In this document: piece after piece, positions 25,019 through 34,191 of the stretch | How positions within the stretch are numbered: position 1 is the stretch's first letter | Layout of the letters: each line of letters starts with the position of its first letter | Assembly (NCBI RefSeq): GCF_001310275.1 | Contig: NZ_LGYZ01000007.1 | Coordinates: forward strand, 1 to 38,996 | DNA: 38,996 nt | Direction: 5' to 3' | DNA from: Nocardia arizonensis | GTDB lineage: Bacteria > Actinomycetota > Actinomycetes > Mycobacteriales > Mycobacteriaceae | Notes under the pieces: model-generated | Seen by the model: the letters and a program-made list of their open reading frames with translations, nothing else | Database searches by the model: none | Told to the model about the DNA's origin: nothing | Made by a program: the position numbers and the translations under genes

Positions 25019-25549
25019 ATGGACAAGGCTTCGGATGCGGTCAGTAGGTTGTCTGACCCAGGCGTGGAGGACTGGGTGCGCTCGTTCCGGCTCCTGGAAT
25101 CCGGATCGCCAGAGTTGCCGCCGCACCATCCCGACTGTCTTGGTTGTGGGCCGGCCAACCCGCACGGACATTCCCTATCGGTGCGGCGTTGCGAGGGCGG
25201 CGTCGTTGCTCACCATCTTTTCGACCAGCGTCATGTCGGAGCGCCGGGGATCGCGCACGGTGGCGCGGTGGCGACCGTCATCGACGACCTGTTCGGCTTC
25301 TTGCTGTACACGGTCGGCGAACTCGCCGTGACCCGGAATCTCGACATGGATTATCTCGCCCCGGTACTGCTCGATACCCCCTACACGCTGCACGCCGAGG
25401 TACGGTCGCGGCATGGCCGTAAGTTGAATCTCGCGGCCAGGATGGAGGATCTAGAAGGGCGCTCGGTCACTACGGCAACCGCCGTGTTCATCGTGGTCGA
25501 GGCCGAACACTTCCTGCAGTCGCGGGCGAAGGCTCGGAGGCAGGCGTGA
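25019..25549 (+). CDS. Hotdog-fold thioesterase (PaaI-like)
   Basis: This 176-aa protein has GIAHGGAVATVIDDLFG (about 77-93), the HGG...D active-site pattern of PaaI/4HBT acyl-CoA thioesterases. A CLGCGPANPHG motif (about 40-50) is frequent in actinobacterial members. GAGAGGT precedes ATG 25019. It would hydrolyse an acyl thioester. Its stop overlaps the P450 start (GTGA), so it is translationally coupled to the P450 and is the first gene of a three-gene operon. Confidence 0.88.
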   Translation: MDKASDAVSRLSDPGVEDWVRSFRLLESGSPELPPHHPDCLGCGPANPHGHSLSVRRCEGGVVAHHLFDQRHVGAPGIAHGGAVATVIDDLFGFLLYTVGELAVTRNLDMDYLAPVLLDTPYTLHAEVRSRHGRKLNLAARMEDLEGRSVTTATAVFIVVEAEHFLQSRAKARRQA

Positions 25550-26766
25550 CTGCTGGACCAACTGAGAGGGAACTACTCCTCGACGTCTTGCTGACCGATC
25601 ACGGCTCAGCCGGCCCCTACGAGGCGTTCCGACGCTTGCGCGAGACTCAGCCCGTGCTTGTCACGCGATCGGGGGTCCTGGTACTGAGTCGCTACGACGA
25701 CTGCGCAGCTGCGCTCCGTAACCGTAGCCTCGGCAAGGCCGACGAGTCGCTGGGATTCGGCTTGTCGGAGATTCCCGAAGAGTTGCAACGTCAGGCTATG
25801 CATCGATTCCGGCGCACCATGCTGTTCCGCAACCCGCCTGACCACCACCGGCTGCGTCGGCTGGTCGCTGACGTTTTCACCCCTCGGCACATCGACGAGT
25901 TGCGAGGCCGCGTTGTCACGCAGATCCGTGATCTGATCGATGTCATCGAGGACCAGGGTTCCGCCGATATCATCAGCGATCTCGCCCTCCCGCTGCCCGT
26001 GAATGTAATAGGCGATCTTCTTGGAGTGCCAGTGACCGATCGAGCCGTGGCCGCTCCTCTGGTACGCGCCCTGGTCGCCTCGCTCGAGCCCAGCGCGGAC
26101 GCCGCGGCGCTGACTGCCGCGTGTGAAGCGGAAGACCAACTCGCAACGTACTTCACAGACCTCCTGGCGGCCAAACGCGCCCACCCGGACGACGACCTGC
26201 TCAGCCGTCTCGCCGTGGCGCATGGCGACGACGTCTTGGACGACGACGAATGCGTTGGCACCGCGATACTGTTGTTCGCGGCAGGGTTCGAAACCACCAC
26301 AAACCTCATCGGTAACGGCGTTGCTGCACTGCTCGCCCATCCCAGCCAAATGGACCTATTGCGGGCCAGGCCCGATCTGGCGAGCAACGCCGTCGAAGAA
26401 TTGTTGCGTTACGACTCGCCGGTCCAGACCAATGGGCGCACGGTGCTCGAGCCAACACGGGTGGCAGGAGTCGACCTGGATCCTGGCCAGGTTGTATTGA
26501 CCTTGCTCGGGGCGGCCAACCGAGACCCGGACCGATTCTGCGACCCCGATAGCCTCGATATCACCCGAACCGGGACCCCGCCGCTATCGTTCGGTGCCGG
26601 CATTCACTTTTGTCTTGGCGCGCCGTTGGCGCGGCTCGAAGGAGCCGTACTGTTCCCACTCCTCACGGCGCGTTTTCCCGGTCTTAGGCTCGTCGAACAA
26701 CCTCGCTGGCGTACGGGGTTGTCCTTTCGCGGGCTGTCGAGTCTGAAGGTGGTCACCGGATGCTGA
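25546..26766 (+). CDS. Cytochrome P450
   Basis: This is a complete bacterial class I P450 of 406 aa starting at a GTG that overlaps the thioesterase stop. The I-helix is FAAGFETTTN (about 244-253). The ExxR pair is Glu285/Arg288 in EELLRYDSPVQ. The heme loop is FGAGIHFCLGAPLAR with Cys356. It is soluble, with no membrane anchor. The overall wording resembles the CYP107-like biosynthetic group, but I cannot assign a subfamily. No ferredoxin or reductase is encoded beside it. The following BtrH-like gene overlaps its end by seven bases. Confidence 0.92.
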   Translation: MTAGPTERELLLDVLLTDHGSAGPYEAFRRLRETQPVLVTRSGVLVLSRYDDCAAALRNRSLGKADESLGFGLSEIPEELQRQAMHRFRRTMLFRNPPDHHRLRRLVADVFTPRHIDELRGRVVTQIRDLIDVIEDQGSADIISDLALPLPVNVIGDLLGVPVTDRAVAAPLVRALVASLEPSADAAALTAACEAEDQLATYFTDLLAAKRAHPDDDLLSRLAVAHGDDVLDDDECVGTAILLFAAGFETTTNLIGNGVAALLAHPSQMDLLRARPDLASNAVEELLRYDSPVQTNGRTVLEPTRVAGVDLDPGQVVLTLLGAANRDPDRFCDPDSLDITRTGTPPLSFGAGIHFCLGAPLARLEGAVLFPLLTARFPGLRLVEQPRWRTGLSFRGLSSLKVVTGC

Positions 26767-27800
26767 TCCAGCCTTACCCGCACCTGAAGGGCGGCCATTG
26801 TGGTTCGGGTGCGTTGCGCGATCTTATGTCCTGGGCCGGGCTTGGCTGGGACGGCGAGCTGAGCGAAGGACTCGTGTTCACACTCGGCGGCGCACTCGAT
26901 TTCGCTTACCTGCGCGCCGATGCGATCAATCCTCCGATCTACCTGGTGGGGCGTGGTGGGGATTTGGAGGTCGACCTGTTGAGGCGCCTCGGTGCGAAGA
27001 CCGAACTACGTCAGACCGAGGATCCCGACCTCGGTTGGAAATGGGTGAGGACCGAACTGGACTCCGGACGGCCCGTCATGGTCTGGGCCGACATCGCTGA
27101 ACTCCCATACCTGCGGGTACGACTGCGCATGAGCCGCCACGACATCGTTATCGTCGGCTATGATGACGAGGCTCGCGACGCGTATATCGTCGACAACGAC
27201 CGCGATGAGATCCAGACGGTGTCGTATGACGCATTGGCACGGGCACGAGCCTCCACGGGGTTCCCGACACCCACACGCCACGCCACGTACATAGTCGATT
27301 GGCCGTCCGACGTGCCTGACCTCCCGTCCATGGCTGCCGCAGCGCTCGAACAATCGGCGGCAACCCTGAAACATGGGGGCCCCAGTTCGATTGCCGCGCC
27401 GGCCTCGAACGGTGTCTCCGGCACCGGGCTCGACGGCGTTCGCCGCTTCGCTGAAGACGTCTCCCGTTGGCCCGACATCTTCGGAAACGAAGACCTCGAG
27501 GCTGTGCTCAGGTCACTCGCTGCCTTCATCGAAAAAGCGGGTACCGGAGGCGGTCTGTTTCGACGCCTCATCGCTCAAGGGTGCGTCGATCTCGCCGATT
27601 ACACGCGCAATCCGAAGGTTCACGCGGCCGCACGCGCAGCACGGCTGGCCGCACAGTCTTGGACGAGGCTCGCCCATATCGCCGTCTCCGATGAAACCCC
27701 ATCGCGACGCTCGGTTCAGGTAGCCCGGCATGCCGCCGTGCTGCCAGAGTTGGAGGAAACCTTGGCAGATCTTCTCGCCGCCGCCGCCAACTCACTCTGA
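26760..27800 (+). CDS. BtrH N-terminal / DUF4872 protein (putative acyltransferase)
   Basis: This 346-aa protein has a papain-like N-terminal domain with HLKGGHCGSGALRDLMSWAG (catalytic Cys in HCGSGAL, about residues 13-19), a SRHDIVIVGYDDEARDAYIV segment carrying a probable active-site His (about 125-144), and a helical C-terminal DUF4872 region. In the butirosin pathway BtrH transfers an acyl group from a carrier protein to an amine. Here no carrier protein is present, but a thioesterase and a P450 are translationally coupled to it. The operon therefore looks like a very small tailoring or biosynthetic cluster. The domain call is by recognition; substrate and product are unknown. Confidence 0.8.
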   Translation: MLIQPYPHLKGGHCGSGALRDLMSWAGLGWDGELSEGLVFTLGGALDFAYLRADAINPPIYLVGRGGDLEVDLLRRLGAKTELRQTEDPDLGWKWVRTELDSGRPVMVWADIAELPYLRVRLRMSRHDIVIVGYDDEARDAYIVDNDRDEIQTVSYDALARARASTGFPTPTRHATYIVDWPSDVPDLPSMAAAALEQSAATLKHGGPSSIAAPASNGVSGTGLDGVRRFAEDVSRWPDIFGNEDLEAVLRSLAAFIEKAGTGGGLFRRLIAQGCVDLADYTRNPKVHAAARAARLAAQSWTRLAHIAVSDETPSRRSVQVARHAAVLPELEETLADLLAAAANSL

Positions 27801-27870
27801 ACCAGCTTGTCTGCAGACAGGTACATCCGCTACGGCTTCGAGACCGGTGGTGAAGTGCGCCTGTGGGGGA

Positions 27871-27905
27871 TGGGGTAGCCCCAGGCGGTGGCCCGGGACC
27901 GGGCC
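27871..27905. terminator. Two adjacent GC-rich hairpins after the BtrH-like gene
   Basis: TGGGG-TAG-CCCCA (27871-27883) and GGCCCGG-GA-CCGGGCC (27890-27905) are perfect short inverted repeats between the end of the operon and the terminal repeat of the IS3 element. There is no T-run. They may act as a factor-assisted terminator or may be remnants of flanking DNA. Confidence 0.35.
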
Positions 27906-27967
27906 GACGACGTGAACCGTCCTGGACTGGCTGGAGACTCCTGATTTAGCAAGGGAGACTGTCAGCC

Positions 27968-28291
27968 ATGGCGGCACCACGGAAGTTCGACGAGGAAACC
28001 CGCGCTCGGGCGGTGAGGATGTATCAGGATCGGATCCGCGAGCACGGTGACTCGATGGCCGGTGCGCGCCGGCATGTCGGTGCGCTGCTGGATATCAACC
28101 CGGCGACTCTGCGGAACTGGGTCACCCGCGCCGAGCAGGGCGAGACCGGGCCGGCGGCCGCGGCGGAATCGGAGTATGCGGAGTTGAGGGCTCTGCGGCG
28201 TGAAGTAGTCGAATTGCGCAGGGCGAACGAGCTTTTGCGGACAGCGAGTGCGTTTTTCGCGGCGGCGGAGGTCGACCGCCGACTGCGGTGA
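27968..28291 (+). CDS. IS3-family transposase OrfA
   Basis: This 107-aa DNA-binding subunit starts MAAPRKFDEETRARAVRMYQ, with an HTH ending LDINPATLRNWVTRAEQG (about 42-60) and a coiled-coil-like end (LRALRREVVELRRANELLRT). It then has ASAFFAAAEVDRRLR at the stop. A TTTTTC run near 28254 lies where related elements shift -1 into orfB. OrfB continues in the -1 frame, overlapping the last codons. Confidence 0.9.
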   Translation: MAAPRKFDEETRARAVRMYQDRIREHGDSMAGARRHVGALLDINPATLRNWVTRAEQGETGPAAAAESEYAELRALRREVVELRRANELLRTASAFFAAAEVDRRLR

Positions 28292-29214
28292 TCGTCGACT
28301 ACATCGACGACCACAAGGGTTGCTTCGGGGTTGACCCGATCTGCCGCGTGCTGACCGAGCACGGGCTCAAGATCGCCCCGTCCACCTACTATGCCGCCAA
28401 ACAGTGCGGTATCAGCGACGCCACCTGGGCCGATGCTCACACCGCGAACGTGTCGTTCGACCTGTGGAGCGCGAATCGGGGCCTGTACGGGGTGCGCAAA
28501 CTCTGGCACACCGCCCGCCGCGCCGGTCACAATATCGGCCGCGACCAGGTAGCGCGGCTGATGCGGCTGACCGGGATAGACGGGGTTGTGCGCGGGTGAC
28601 GGACCACGAGAACCACCGAACCCGGGCCCGCGTCGACGCCGCGGCATCCGGACCTGATCGGGCGCGCCTGGTCGACGCCGATGCGTCCAGATCAATGGCG
28701 GGTTGCCGATTTCACCTACTGCTGGACTCTGGCCGGGTTCTGTTACACCGCGTTCTGCGTGGACGTGTATTCGCGACGGATCTTGGGCTGGCGGGTTATG
28801 TCGTCGAAGACGACACCGTTGGTTATCTCGGTGCTCGAACAGGCGTTGTTCACCCGCCGTAGAACCGCTTTCCGTTTCACCGCAACAGGATTGATACATC
28901 ATTCCGATGCGGGGTCGCAATATACGTCGCTGGCCTTCACCGAGGCATTACGGGATTCGGGAATCGCCGGATCCATAGGCAGCGTGGGAGATGCGCTCGA
29001 TAACGCGCTCATGGAATCGGCGATCGGGCTCTACAAAACCGAGTTGATCGACCGGCACACCACGTTCTCGGGGCGGGCCGAGCTCGAACGGGAAACCGCA
29101 TCATGGGTGCACTGGTACAACACCCAACGGCTACATTCCGCGATCGGATACCGGCCACCGGTCGAATACGAACACCTCTACCATCAACAGACCATCTCGG
29201 CCGAGGTGGCCTGA
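28288..29214 (+). pseudogene. IS3-family transposase OrfB interrupted by an in-frame TGA
   Basis: The first part (VDYIDDHKGCFGVDPICRVL ... LMRLTGIDGVVRG) stops at TGA 28597-28599. The same frame then continues without any shift: RTTRTTEPGPASTPRHPDLI, QWRVADFTYCWTLAGFCYTA, HHSDAGSQYTSLAFTEALRD and LYKTELIDRHTTF, to 29214. Relatives have Arg at this point (VRGRK or VRGRR), so a single CGA-to-TGA change explains it. The DDE core is complete. The element probably cannot transpose unless the stop is read through. Confidence 0.85.
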
Positions 29215-29243
29215 ACTAGGGTCTCCACCGCATCCAGGACGGT

Positions 29244-29627
29244 TCAAGGCGACGCGACCTGCGCGGCGAATTCGTCGAACGTGGCGATCTGGTCGCCCAG
29301 CGCGTTGGGCGTCTGCCACCCGAGGCCGGGGTAGGACCCACCGGCGAGGGCATACCCGTCAGCGAGCAGTATGCTGCTCACCTCGGCCGAGTTGGCGTTC
29401 TGGGCGGGGTTCGACGGTCCGGGGTTGTAGCCATGGGAGAAGAGCAGCACGGTGCCGTTCCAGTTGGCCGGCACCTCGAACAGATAGGTGGATCCGTCGG
29501 GCAGTGTGCCGGTGATCTTGCGGGCAGCACCGTCCGCCGTTTCAGCGCATCCGACGTTACTGCCGGCGAGTGCCGCAACTGTGATGGCGGCCGCAGCCGC
29601 GATAAGAAACTTCTTCTTGGTGCGCAT
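29244..29627 (-). pseudogene. Exported alpha/beta-hydrolase, N-terminal fragment cut by IS3
   Basis: About 127 aa remain. They comprise a signal peptide (MRTKKKFLIAAAAAITVAAL, then AGSNVGC, a possible but non-consensus lipobox) followed by ITGTLPDGSTYLFEVPANWN and GTVLLFSHGYNPGPSNPAQN. That is the first strand and oxyanion region of a secreted hydrolase, normally several hundred residues long. The frame ends at a TGA inside the IS3 terminal repeat, and no nucleophile motif remains. It is downstream of the MFS gene in a minus-strand operon. It was presumably a cell-wall or extracellular esterase. Confidence 0.75.
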
Positions 29628-29653
29628 CAGGAACAGACCTTGCTTTCTCTGAA

Positions 29654-31262
29654 CTATGAGGGATATGGGTTGCCGGCCTCGCCGGCGGCAGGGGGAGAGA
29701 AAGTGCTGCCAGGACGAGATTCAGGAGCGCTGCACCCGCGGCGATCAGGAATGAGATGCGGAAGCCGTCCAGCGTGGGTATCTCGGTGTTCTCTACGTGT
29801 TGAGCCGTGCCGGCGAGGACCACGCCGACGACGGCGCTGGACATCGCCGTGCCGATGGCGCGCATCAGTGAGTTCAGTCCGTTGGCCGCGCCCGATTCCG
29901 ACGGGTCGACGGCGCCGAGGATGAGGGCGGGCATTGCCGCGTAGGCGGTGCCGACGCCGCTGCCCGCGAGGACGGCGACGATCACGATCTGCCACACCGC
30001 ACCCAGCAGCATGGTGCCCGCGAGATATGCGACGGCGAGCAGTGCGAGCCCTGTCATCAGGGTGACCTTCGGCCCGCGCGCGGCCGAGAGCCGGGCGGCG
30101 AGCGGGGCGGCGATCATCATCGCGAGACCCATATGGGCAGCGCAGAGGCCGGTGACGATCATGGACATCCCCAACCCGTACCCGGTGGACTCGGGAAGCT
30201 GCAGTAGTTGCGGCAGGACGAGTGTCACCGCGAAGAACGCGAGGCCGGCGGTGATCGCGGCCAGGTTGGTCAGGAGGACCTGGCGGCGCGACGCCGTGCG
30301 CAGGTTCAGCAGCGGGTGCTCGGTGCGCAGTTCGAAGAGGACCCACAGCGCGAAGATCACGACGGTGGCGGCGAAGAGTCCGAGCGTGGTGGTGCTTGTC
30401 CAGCCCCAGTCGGCGCCCTTGGAGATGGGCAGCAGCAGGGCGACGAGGCCGAGGGCGAGTCCGAGCGCGCCGATCACGTCGAAGCGGCCGGGGGCGCGCT
30501 GCGCGCTCTCGGGGACGACGGCGAAGATCGTTGCCATGGCTGCCGCGCCGAGGGTGGCGGCGCCGAAGAACAGCCAGTGCCAGTCGAGGTTCTGGGCGAC
30601 GACCGCGGCCAGCGGTATGGCGAGCGCGCCCCCGACGCCGAGCGAGCTGCTTATCAGGCGCCATTGCCGATCCGTGCCGTTCGGGCGGTAATTCGTCCCG
30701 GATGATGCCGATGCCTAGCGGGATGGCGCCCAATGCGAAGCCCTGTATGGCGCGGCCCAGGACCATCGGCACGAGGTCGGAGGTGAATCCGGAGATCAGC
30801 GAGCCCCAGCACCATCAGTGCGAGGCTGACGAGGACGAAGCGGCGCTTGCCGTAGAGGTCGCCGAGGCGTCCCATGACCGGAGTGGCGACGGCGCTGGAC
30901 AGCAGGGTCGCGGTGATCACCCAGGCGGCGTTGGACGTTGTGGTGTCCAGCAGTCGGGGGAGGTCGGCGATGACGGGGACGAGTAGTGTCTGCATGACGG
31001 CGACGACGATGCCGCTGAAGGCGAGGACGGGGACGAGCCCGCTCGCTGTGGGAGTTGTGGCGGCGGGGGAGGCCGATATGGCCGATGTGGACACCGCGGC
31101 GGCGCCCTGGGGCGGTTCGTCACTACGGAAGGTGCCATGGTCGGTGGCCAGCGGAGCGTGAACCATGCGGGGGTCCTCCCGGGGCGGCGCGAATGGTCCG
31201 CCGTGCTGCGCCTGGTCGCTGCCGGAAGTGACGTCGGGAAATTGGGCGAATGAGCGTTTCAT
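29654..31262 (-). pseudogene. MFS exporter (EmrB/QacA type) with two single-base frameshifts
   Basis: The start is ATG 31262 (AAGGAAA upstream). The protein can be followed as FSGIVVAVMQTLLVPVIADL, ATPVMGRLGDLYGKRRFVLV (A-motif) and LALMVLG, then shifts frame at a C-run (30804-30807, one base too many). It resumes as LVPMVLGRAIQGFALGAIPL, shifts again near 30657 (extra base) and continues MATIFAVVPESAQRAPGRFD to the C-terminus. The 3' end is uncertain (29654 or 29557, depending on frame). All membrane segments are otherwise preserved. The defects could be recent mutations or base-call errors in homopolymers. It follows the LLM monooxygenase gene in the same direction. Confidence 0.8.
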
Positions 31263-31425
31263 GGTTGGTTTCCTTGCTGCCGGCCCCGATGAAGGTCGCG
31301 GGAGATGTGTTCTGTGGCGTCCTGTGGTCAGGCGGCCCGCGTGGTGTGCGTACCGAAGGAGCGCTCGTGGGTAGATGAGGGGCCACGGGCCGTCCGCGCC
31401 CGCCTCGCCGGTGGGGTGGTCATGC

Positions 31426-32760
31426 TCAGGCCGGCTCGGTGAGGCGCGGGTCGAGGCCGTATTGCGCGTGGGCGCCGAGGTTCTCGCGCAGGGTGGATCC
31501 TTCGTAGTCCTCGTGGAACAGGCCACGTTCCTGCAGGATCGGGACGACCTGGTCGACGAAGGCGTCGAAGCCGTCGTGGAAGGCGTCGAGGGCGATCGAG
31601 AAGCCGTCACAGGCCCCGGCCTCGAACCACTCCTGCATGTGCTCGGCCACGTCGGTGGCGGTACCGGCGACCACGGGGTGATAGTCGATCACACCGTGGG
31701 CGATGACATCGCGCAGCGTCCAGCCTTCCCGGGCCACTTCCAGGGCGCGGCCGGAGCGCGGGTCGCGCGGACTGGGCACCGCGGCGGCCAGCTGCTGCAC
31801 GGTGAGCGGCTGGTCGAGTTGTTCGGGGCCGAGCCGGAGGCCGATCATGGCCCCGAGATAACGGACGCGCTGGTCCAGGTCGACGACCTCGTCCAGGAAG
31901 CGTCGTCGCTCCAGAGCGGCAGCGCGGGAGCCGGCGATGGTCGGCATGAAGCCGGCGAGCATTTTCACCTCGTCCGGGTCGCGTCCGGCGCGCTCGGCGG
32001 CGTCCCGCAGGGCCTGGCGCTGAGCCCGGGCATCCTCGATGCTGTACGGGTTGGCGTACACGCCACTGGCGTAGCGGCCCGCGATCTCGAGGCCGTAACC
32101 GCCGCCGCCCGCCTGGAAGATGACCGGCTGACCCTGTTCGGACGGGGGGATGGGCAGCGGGCCGCGGGAGGCGACGTGGCGGCCCCGCAGGTTGACCGGC
32201 CGGATCCTGTCCATATCGGCGTAACGCTTGTTCTCGACGTCGAGCAGCAAGGCGTCCTTCTCCCAGCTGCCCCACAACGCCTGCACGATCTGGATGACCT
32301 CGTGGGCGCGCTCGTACTTCTCCGCGCGCGGCGGGACCTCGCTGCCGAAGTTCGCCGCGGCAGCGGGATCGGAGGTGGTCACCGCGTTCCAGCCGGCTCG
32401 GCCGTGGCTGATCACATCCAAGGCCTTGAACTGGCGGGCGAGGTTGTAGGGCTCGTTGAAAGTGGTGGAGGCGGTGGTGACCAGGCCGATCCGCTCGGTC
32501 TCCCGCGCGAGGACGGTCAGCAGCAGCAGCGGCTCGATCGCCTGGCGCGGTGCGTGGTGGGTGAGGTCCATATCCAGGACCGGGGTGTCGGCAATGAACA
32601 ACAGTTGCACCTTGCCGCGTTCGGCGGCCTGCGCGTAGCGGACGAACTGGTCCATGTCCGTGTAGCTGTTCAGGTTCGCACCCGGCAGCCGCCAGGCCCC
32701 GGGCTCGGCCCCGTAGCCGCCGCTGAACTGCATGCCCAGGATCATCTGCCGGCTTGTCAT
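31426..32760 (-). CDS. LLM-class flavin monooxygenase, NtaA/SnaA/DszA family
   Basis: This intact 444-aa FMNH2-dependent monooxygenase begins with MILGMQFSGGYGAEPGAWRL and contains LLFIADTPVLDMD, LLLLTVLARETERIGLVTTA and SHGRAGWNAVTTSDPAAAAN (strongly conserved in this family). It then has KRYADMDRIRPVNLRGRHVA and QPVIFQAGGGGYGLEIAGRY. Relatives act on nitrilotriacetate, EDTA, dibenzothiophene sulfone and similar compounds, with FMNH2 supplied by a separate reductase. AAAGG precedes ATG 32760. Its promoter appears to have been displaced by the IS110 element immediately upstream; the nitroreductase beyond that element could be its flavin partner. Confidence 0.9.
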   Translation of the reverse strand: MTSRQMILGMQFSGGYGAEPGAWRLPGANLNSYTDMDQFVRYAQAAERGKVQLLFIADTPVLDMDLTHHAPRQAIEPLLLLTVLARETERIGLVTTASTTFNEPYNLARQFKALDVISHGRAGWNAVTTSDPAAAANFGSEVPPRAEKYERAHEVIQIVQALWGSWEKDALLLDVENKRYADMDRIRPVNLRGRHVASRGPLPIPPSEQGQPVIFQAGGGGYGLEIAGRYASGVYANPYSIEDARAQRQALRDAAERAGRDPDEVKMLAGFMPTIAGSRAAALERRRFLDEVVDLDQRVRYLGAMIGLRLGPEQLDQPLTVQQLAAAVPSPRDPRSGRALEVAREGWTLRDVIAHGVIDYHPVVAGTATDVAEHMQEWFEAGACDGFSIALDAFHDGFDAFVDQVVPILQERGLFHEDYEGSTLRENLGAHAQYGLDPRLTEPA

Positions 32761-32879
32761 GGTTGCCCTACCTTTCTGAGTAGGTCGTAGGGGCGGGTCG
32801 TAAAGTCCCTGAGGCCCAGGGGAATCGGGTGTGGCTTACATGGTTGTGCCGCGTGTGGCTCCAGGAGCTTGGCCGCCCG

Positions 32880-32992
32880 GTTCCCCGTGACGACCCGGCC
32901 GCATATTGGGATGTGCGAGCGAATCGCTGTGTAGGGCAACGTCGGCGCGGTCGTCTGTGGCGTGAGGTTCCAACGAGCTGATGGAGGCGGGC
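32880..32992 (+). ncRNA. Candidate IS110 bridge RNA region
   Basis: In IS110-group elements the non-coding left end upstream of the transposase encodes a structured bridge RNA that pairs with target and donor DNA. Here the equivalent stretch is non-coding and has short hairpin potential such as AGCG-AAT-CGCT (32918-32928). The placement is by family knowledge; I cannot fold it or define the guide loops by eye. Confidence 0.3.
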
Positions 32993-34183
32993 ATGGCCCA
33001 GATCTGGGCTGGTGTGGACATCGGGAAGACCGGCCACCATTGCGTGGTCATCAACACCGACGGCAAACGACTGCTGTCGCGGCGAATAGCCAACGATGAA
33101 CCCGAGCTGGTAAAACTCATCGACGAGGTTCGGGAGCTGGGCCAGGACACGGTCTGGGCGGTGGACCTGCCCGATGGCGGTGCGGCGCTGCTGATCGGGC
33201 TGCTGGTCGAACGCGATCAGCAGCTGCTGTATATCCCCGGCCGAACGCTGAACCGGGTCGCCGGCGGCTACCGGGGCGAAGGCAAGACCGACGCCCGCGA
33301 CGCCGCGATCATCGCTGATCAAGCACGGATGCGCCGCGATCTGCATCCGCTGCGCCCCGGTGACGAAGTCACCATCGAGCTGAAGCTGCTCACCACCCGC
33401 CGCGCTGACCTGGTGGCCGACCGAACCCGCGCGATCAACCGGCTGCGTGGCCTGCTCAGCGGGATCTTTCCCGCGTTGGACCGCGCGTTCGACAACCTCA
33501 CCCTGGTCGGACCGCTGACTCTGCTGACCGGCTATCAAACCCCTGCCGCTCTGCGCAGAACAGGTGCGTCCCGACTCGAAACCTGGTTGTCGACCAGAAA
33601 AGTGAGAAATCCCGGCAAGGTCGCCGCCGCAGCGATCGAGGCCGCGGCCCGCCAGCACACCCGCTTGCCCGGCGAAGCGCTGACCGCGTCGATGGTCGCG
33701 GCGCTGGCCGAGGAGGTGATGGCCCTCAACGAGCGAATCAAAGAAGCCGACAAGCTCATCGAGGGCCGATTTCACCGCCACGAACTCGCCGAAGTGATCA
33801 TCAGCCTGCCCGGCATCGGCACCTTGCTCGGCGCGGAATTCCTCGCTGCCACCGGCGGTGACATGGACTACTTCGGGACCCCGGACCGACTCGCCGGATT
33901 TGCCGGGCTCGCACCCGCTGCCTGGGATTCCGGTCGAATACGCGGAAACCTGCACCGCCCCAAGCGATATCACCGCGGACTCAACCGTGTCTTCTACCAG
34001 TCGGCGATGATCTCGATCAGCTGCAGCCCCGAATCGCGCACCTACGACAGGAAACGCGGCGAGGGCAAAAAACACACCCAAGCCGTCCTCGCCCTGGTCC
34101 GCCGCCGCGTCAACGTGCTGTGGGCACTCATCCGCGAGAAACGGCCCTACCAACCGCTGCCACCCGTCGCGGTGGCAGCCTGA
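32993..34183 (+). CDS. IS110-family transposase (DEDD)
   Basis: From ATG 32993 (GGAGG five bases upstream) the protein is 396 aa. The N-terminal RuvC-like DEDD domain shows WAGVDIGKTGHHCVVI (first Asp at residue 9), then a GEGKTDARDAAIIADQARM segment with the other acidic residues. The coiled middle is followed by the C-terminal Tnp_20 domain: ISLPGIGTLLGAEFLAATGG, RLAGFAGLAPAAWDSG and the serine-containing RVFYQSAMISISCSPESRTY. The full length and absence of frame defects suggest it can still be active. The catalytic mechanism (DEDD plus serine) is known from the family. Confidence 0.92.
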   Translation: MAQIWAGVDIGKTGHHCVVINTDGKRLLSRRIANDEPELVKLIDEVRELGQDTVWAVDLPDGGAALLIGLLVERDQQLLYIPGRTLNRVAGGYRGEGKTDARDAAIIADQARMRRDLHPLRPGDEVTIELKLLTTRRADLVADRTRAINRLRGLLSGIFPALDRAFDNLTLVGPLTLLTGYQTPAALRRTGASRLETWLSTRKVRNPGKVAAAAIEAAARQHTRLPGEALTASMVAALAEEVMALNERIKEADKLIEGRFHRHELAEVIISLPGIGTLLGAEFLAATGGDMDYFGTPDRLAGFAGLAPAAWDSGRIRGNLHRPKRYHRGLNRVFYQSAMISISCSPESRTYDRKRGEGKKHTQAVLALVRRRVNVLWALIREKRPYQPLPPVAVAA

Positions 34184-34191
34184 TCCCGTCA

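Larger units (their letters stand above)
27913..29246 (+). mobile_element. IS3-family insertion sequence with a nonsense codon in orfB
   Basis: The terminal inverted repeats are clear: 27913-27940 (TGAACCGTCCTGGA...GGAGACTC) and 29219-29246, whose reverse complement is TGAACCGTCCTGGA...GGAGACCC, with only a few central mismatches. The element is 1334 bp. The bases flanking the repeats (ACG on the left, AGG on the right) do not form a duplication. The right end cuts through the exported hydrolase gene, whose lost part is not found left of the IS. A deletion or recombination after insertion is therefore likely. Confidence 0.9.

Noticed and set aside
24797..25171. N-terminal extension of the TetR at 24140
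   Set aside because: The frame is open but would overlap the divergent promoter and thioesterase gene. Composition is not protein-like and GTG 24796 fits TetR length.
31375..32790. Plus-strand open frame of 471 codons
   Set aside because: It is antisense to the LLM monooxygenase, an effect of high GC at third positions. The LLM frame has clear family motifs.
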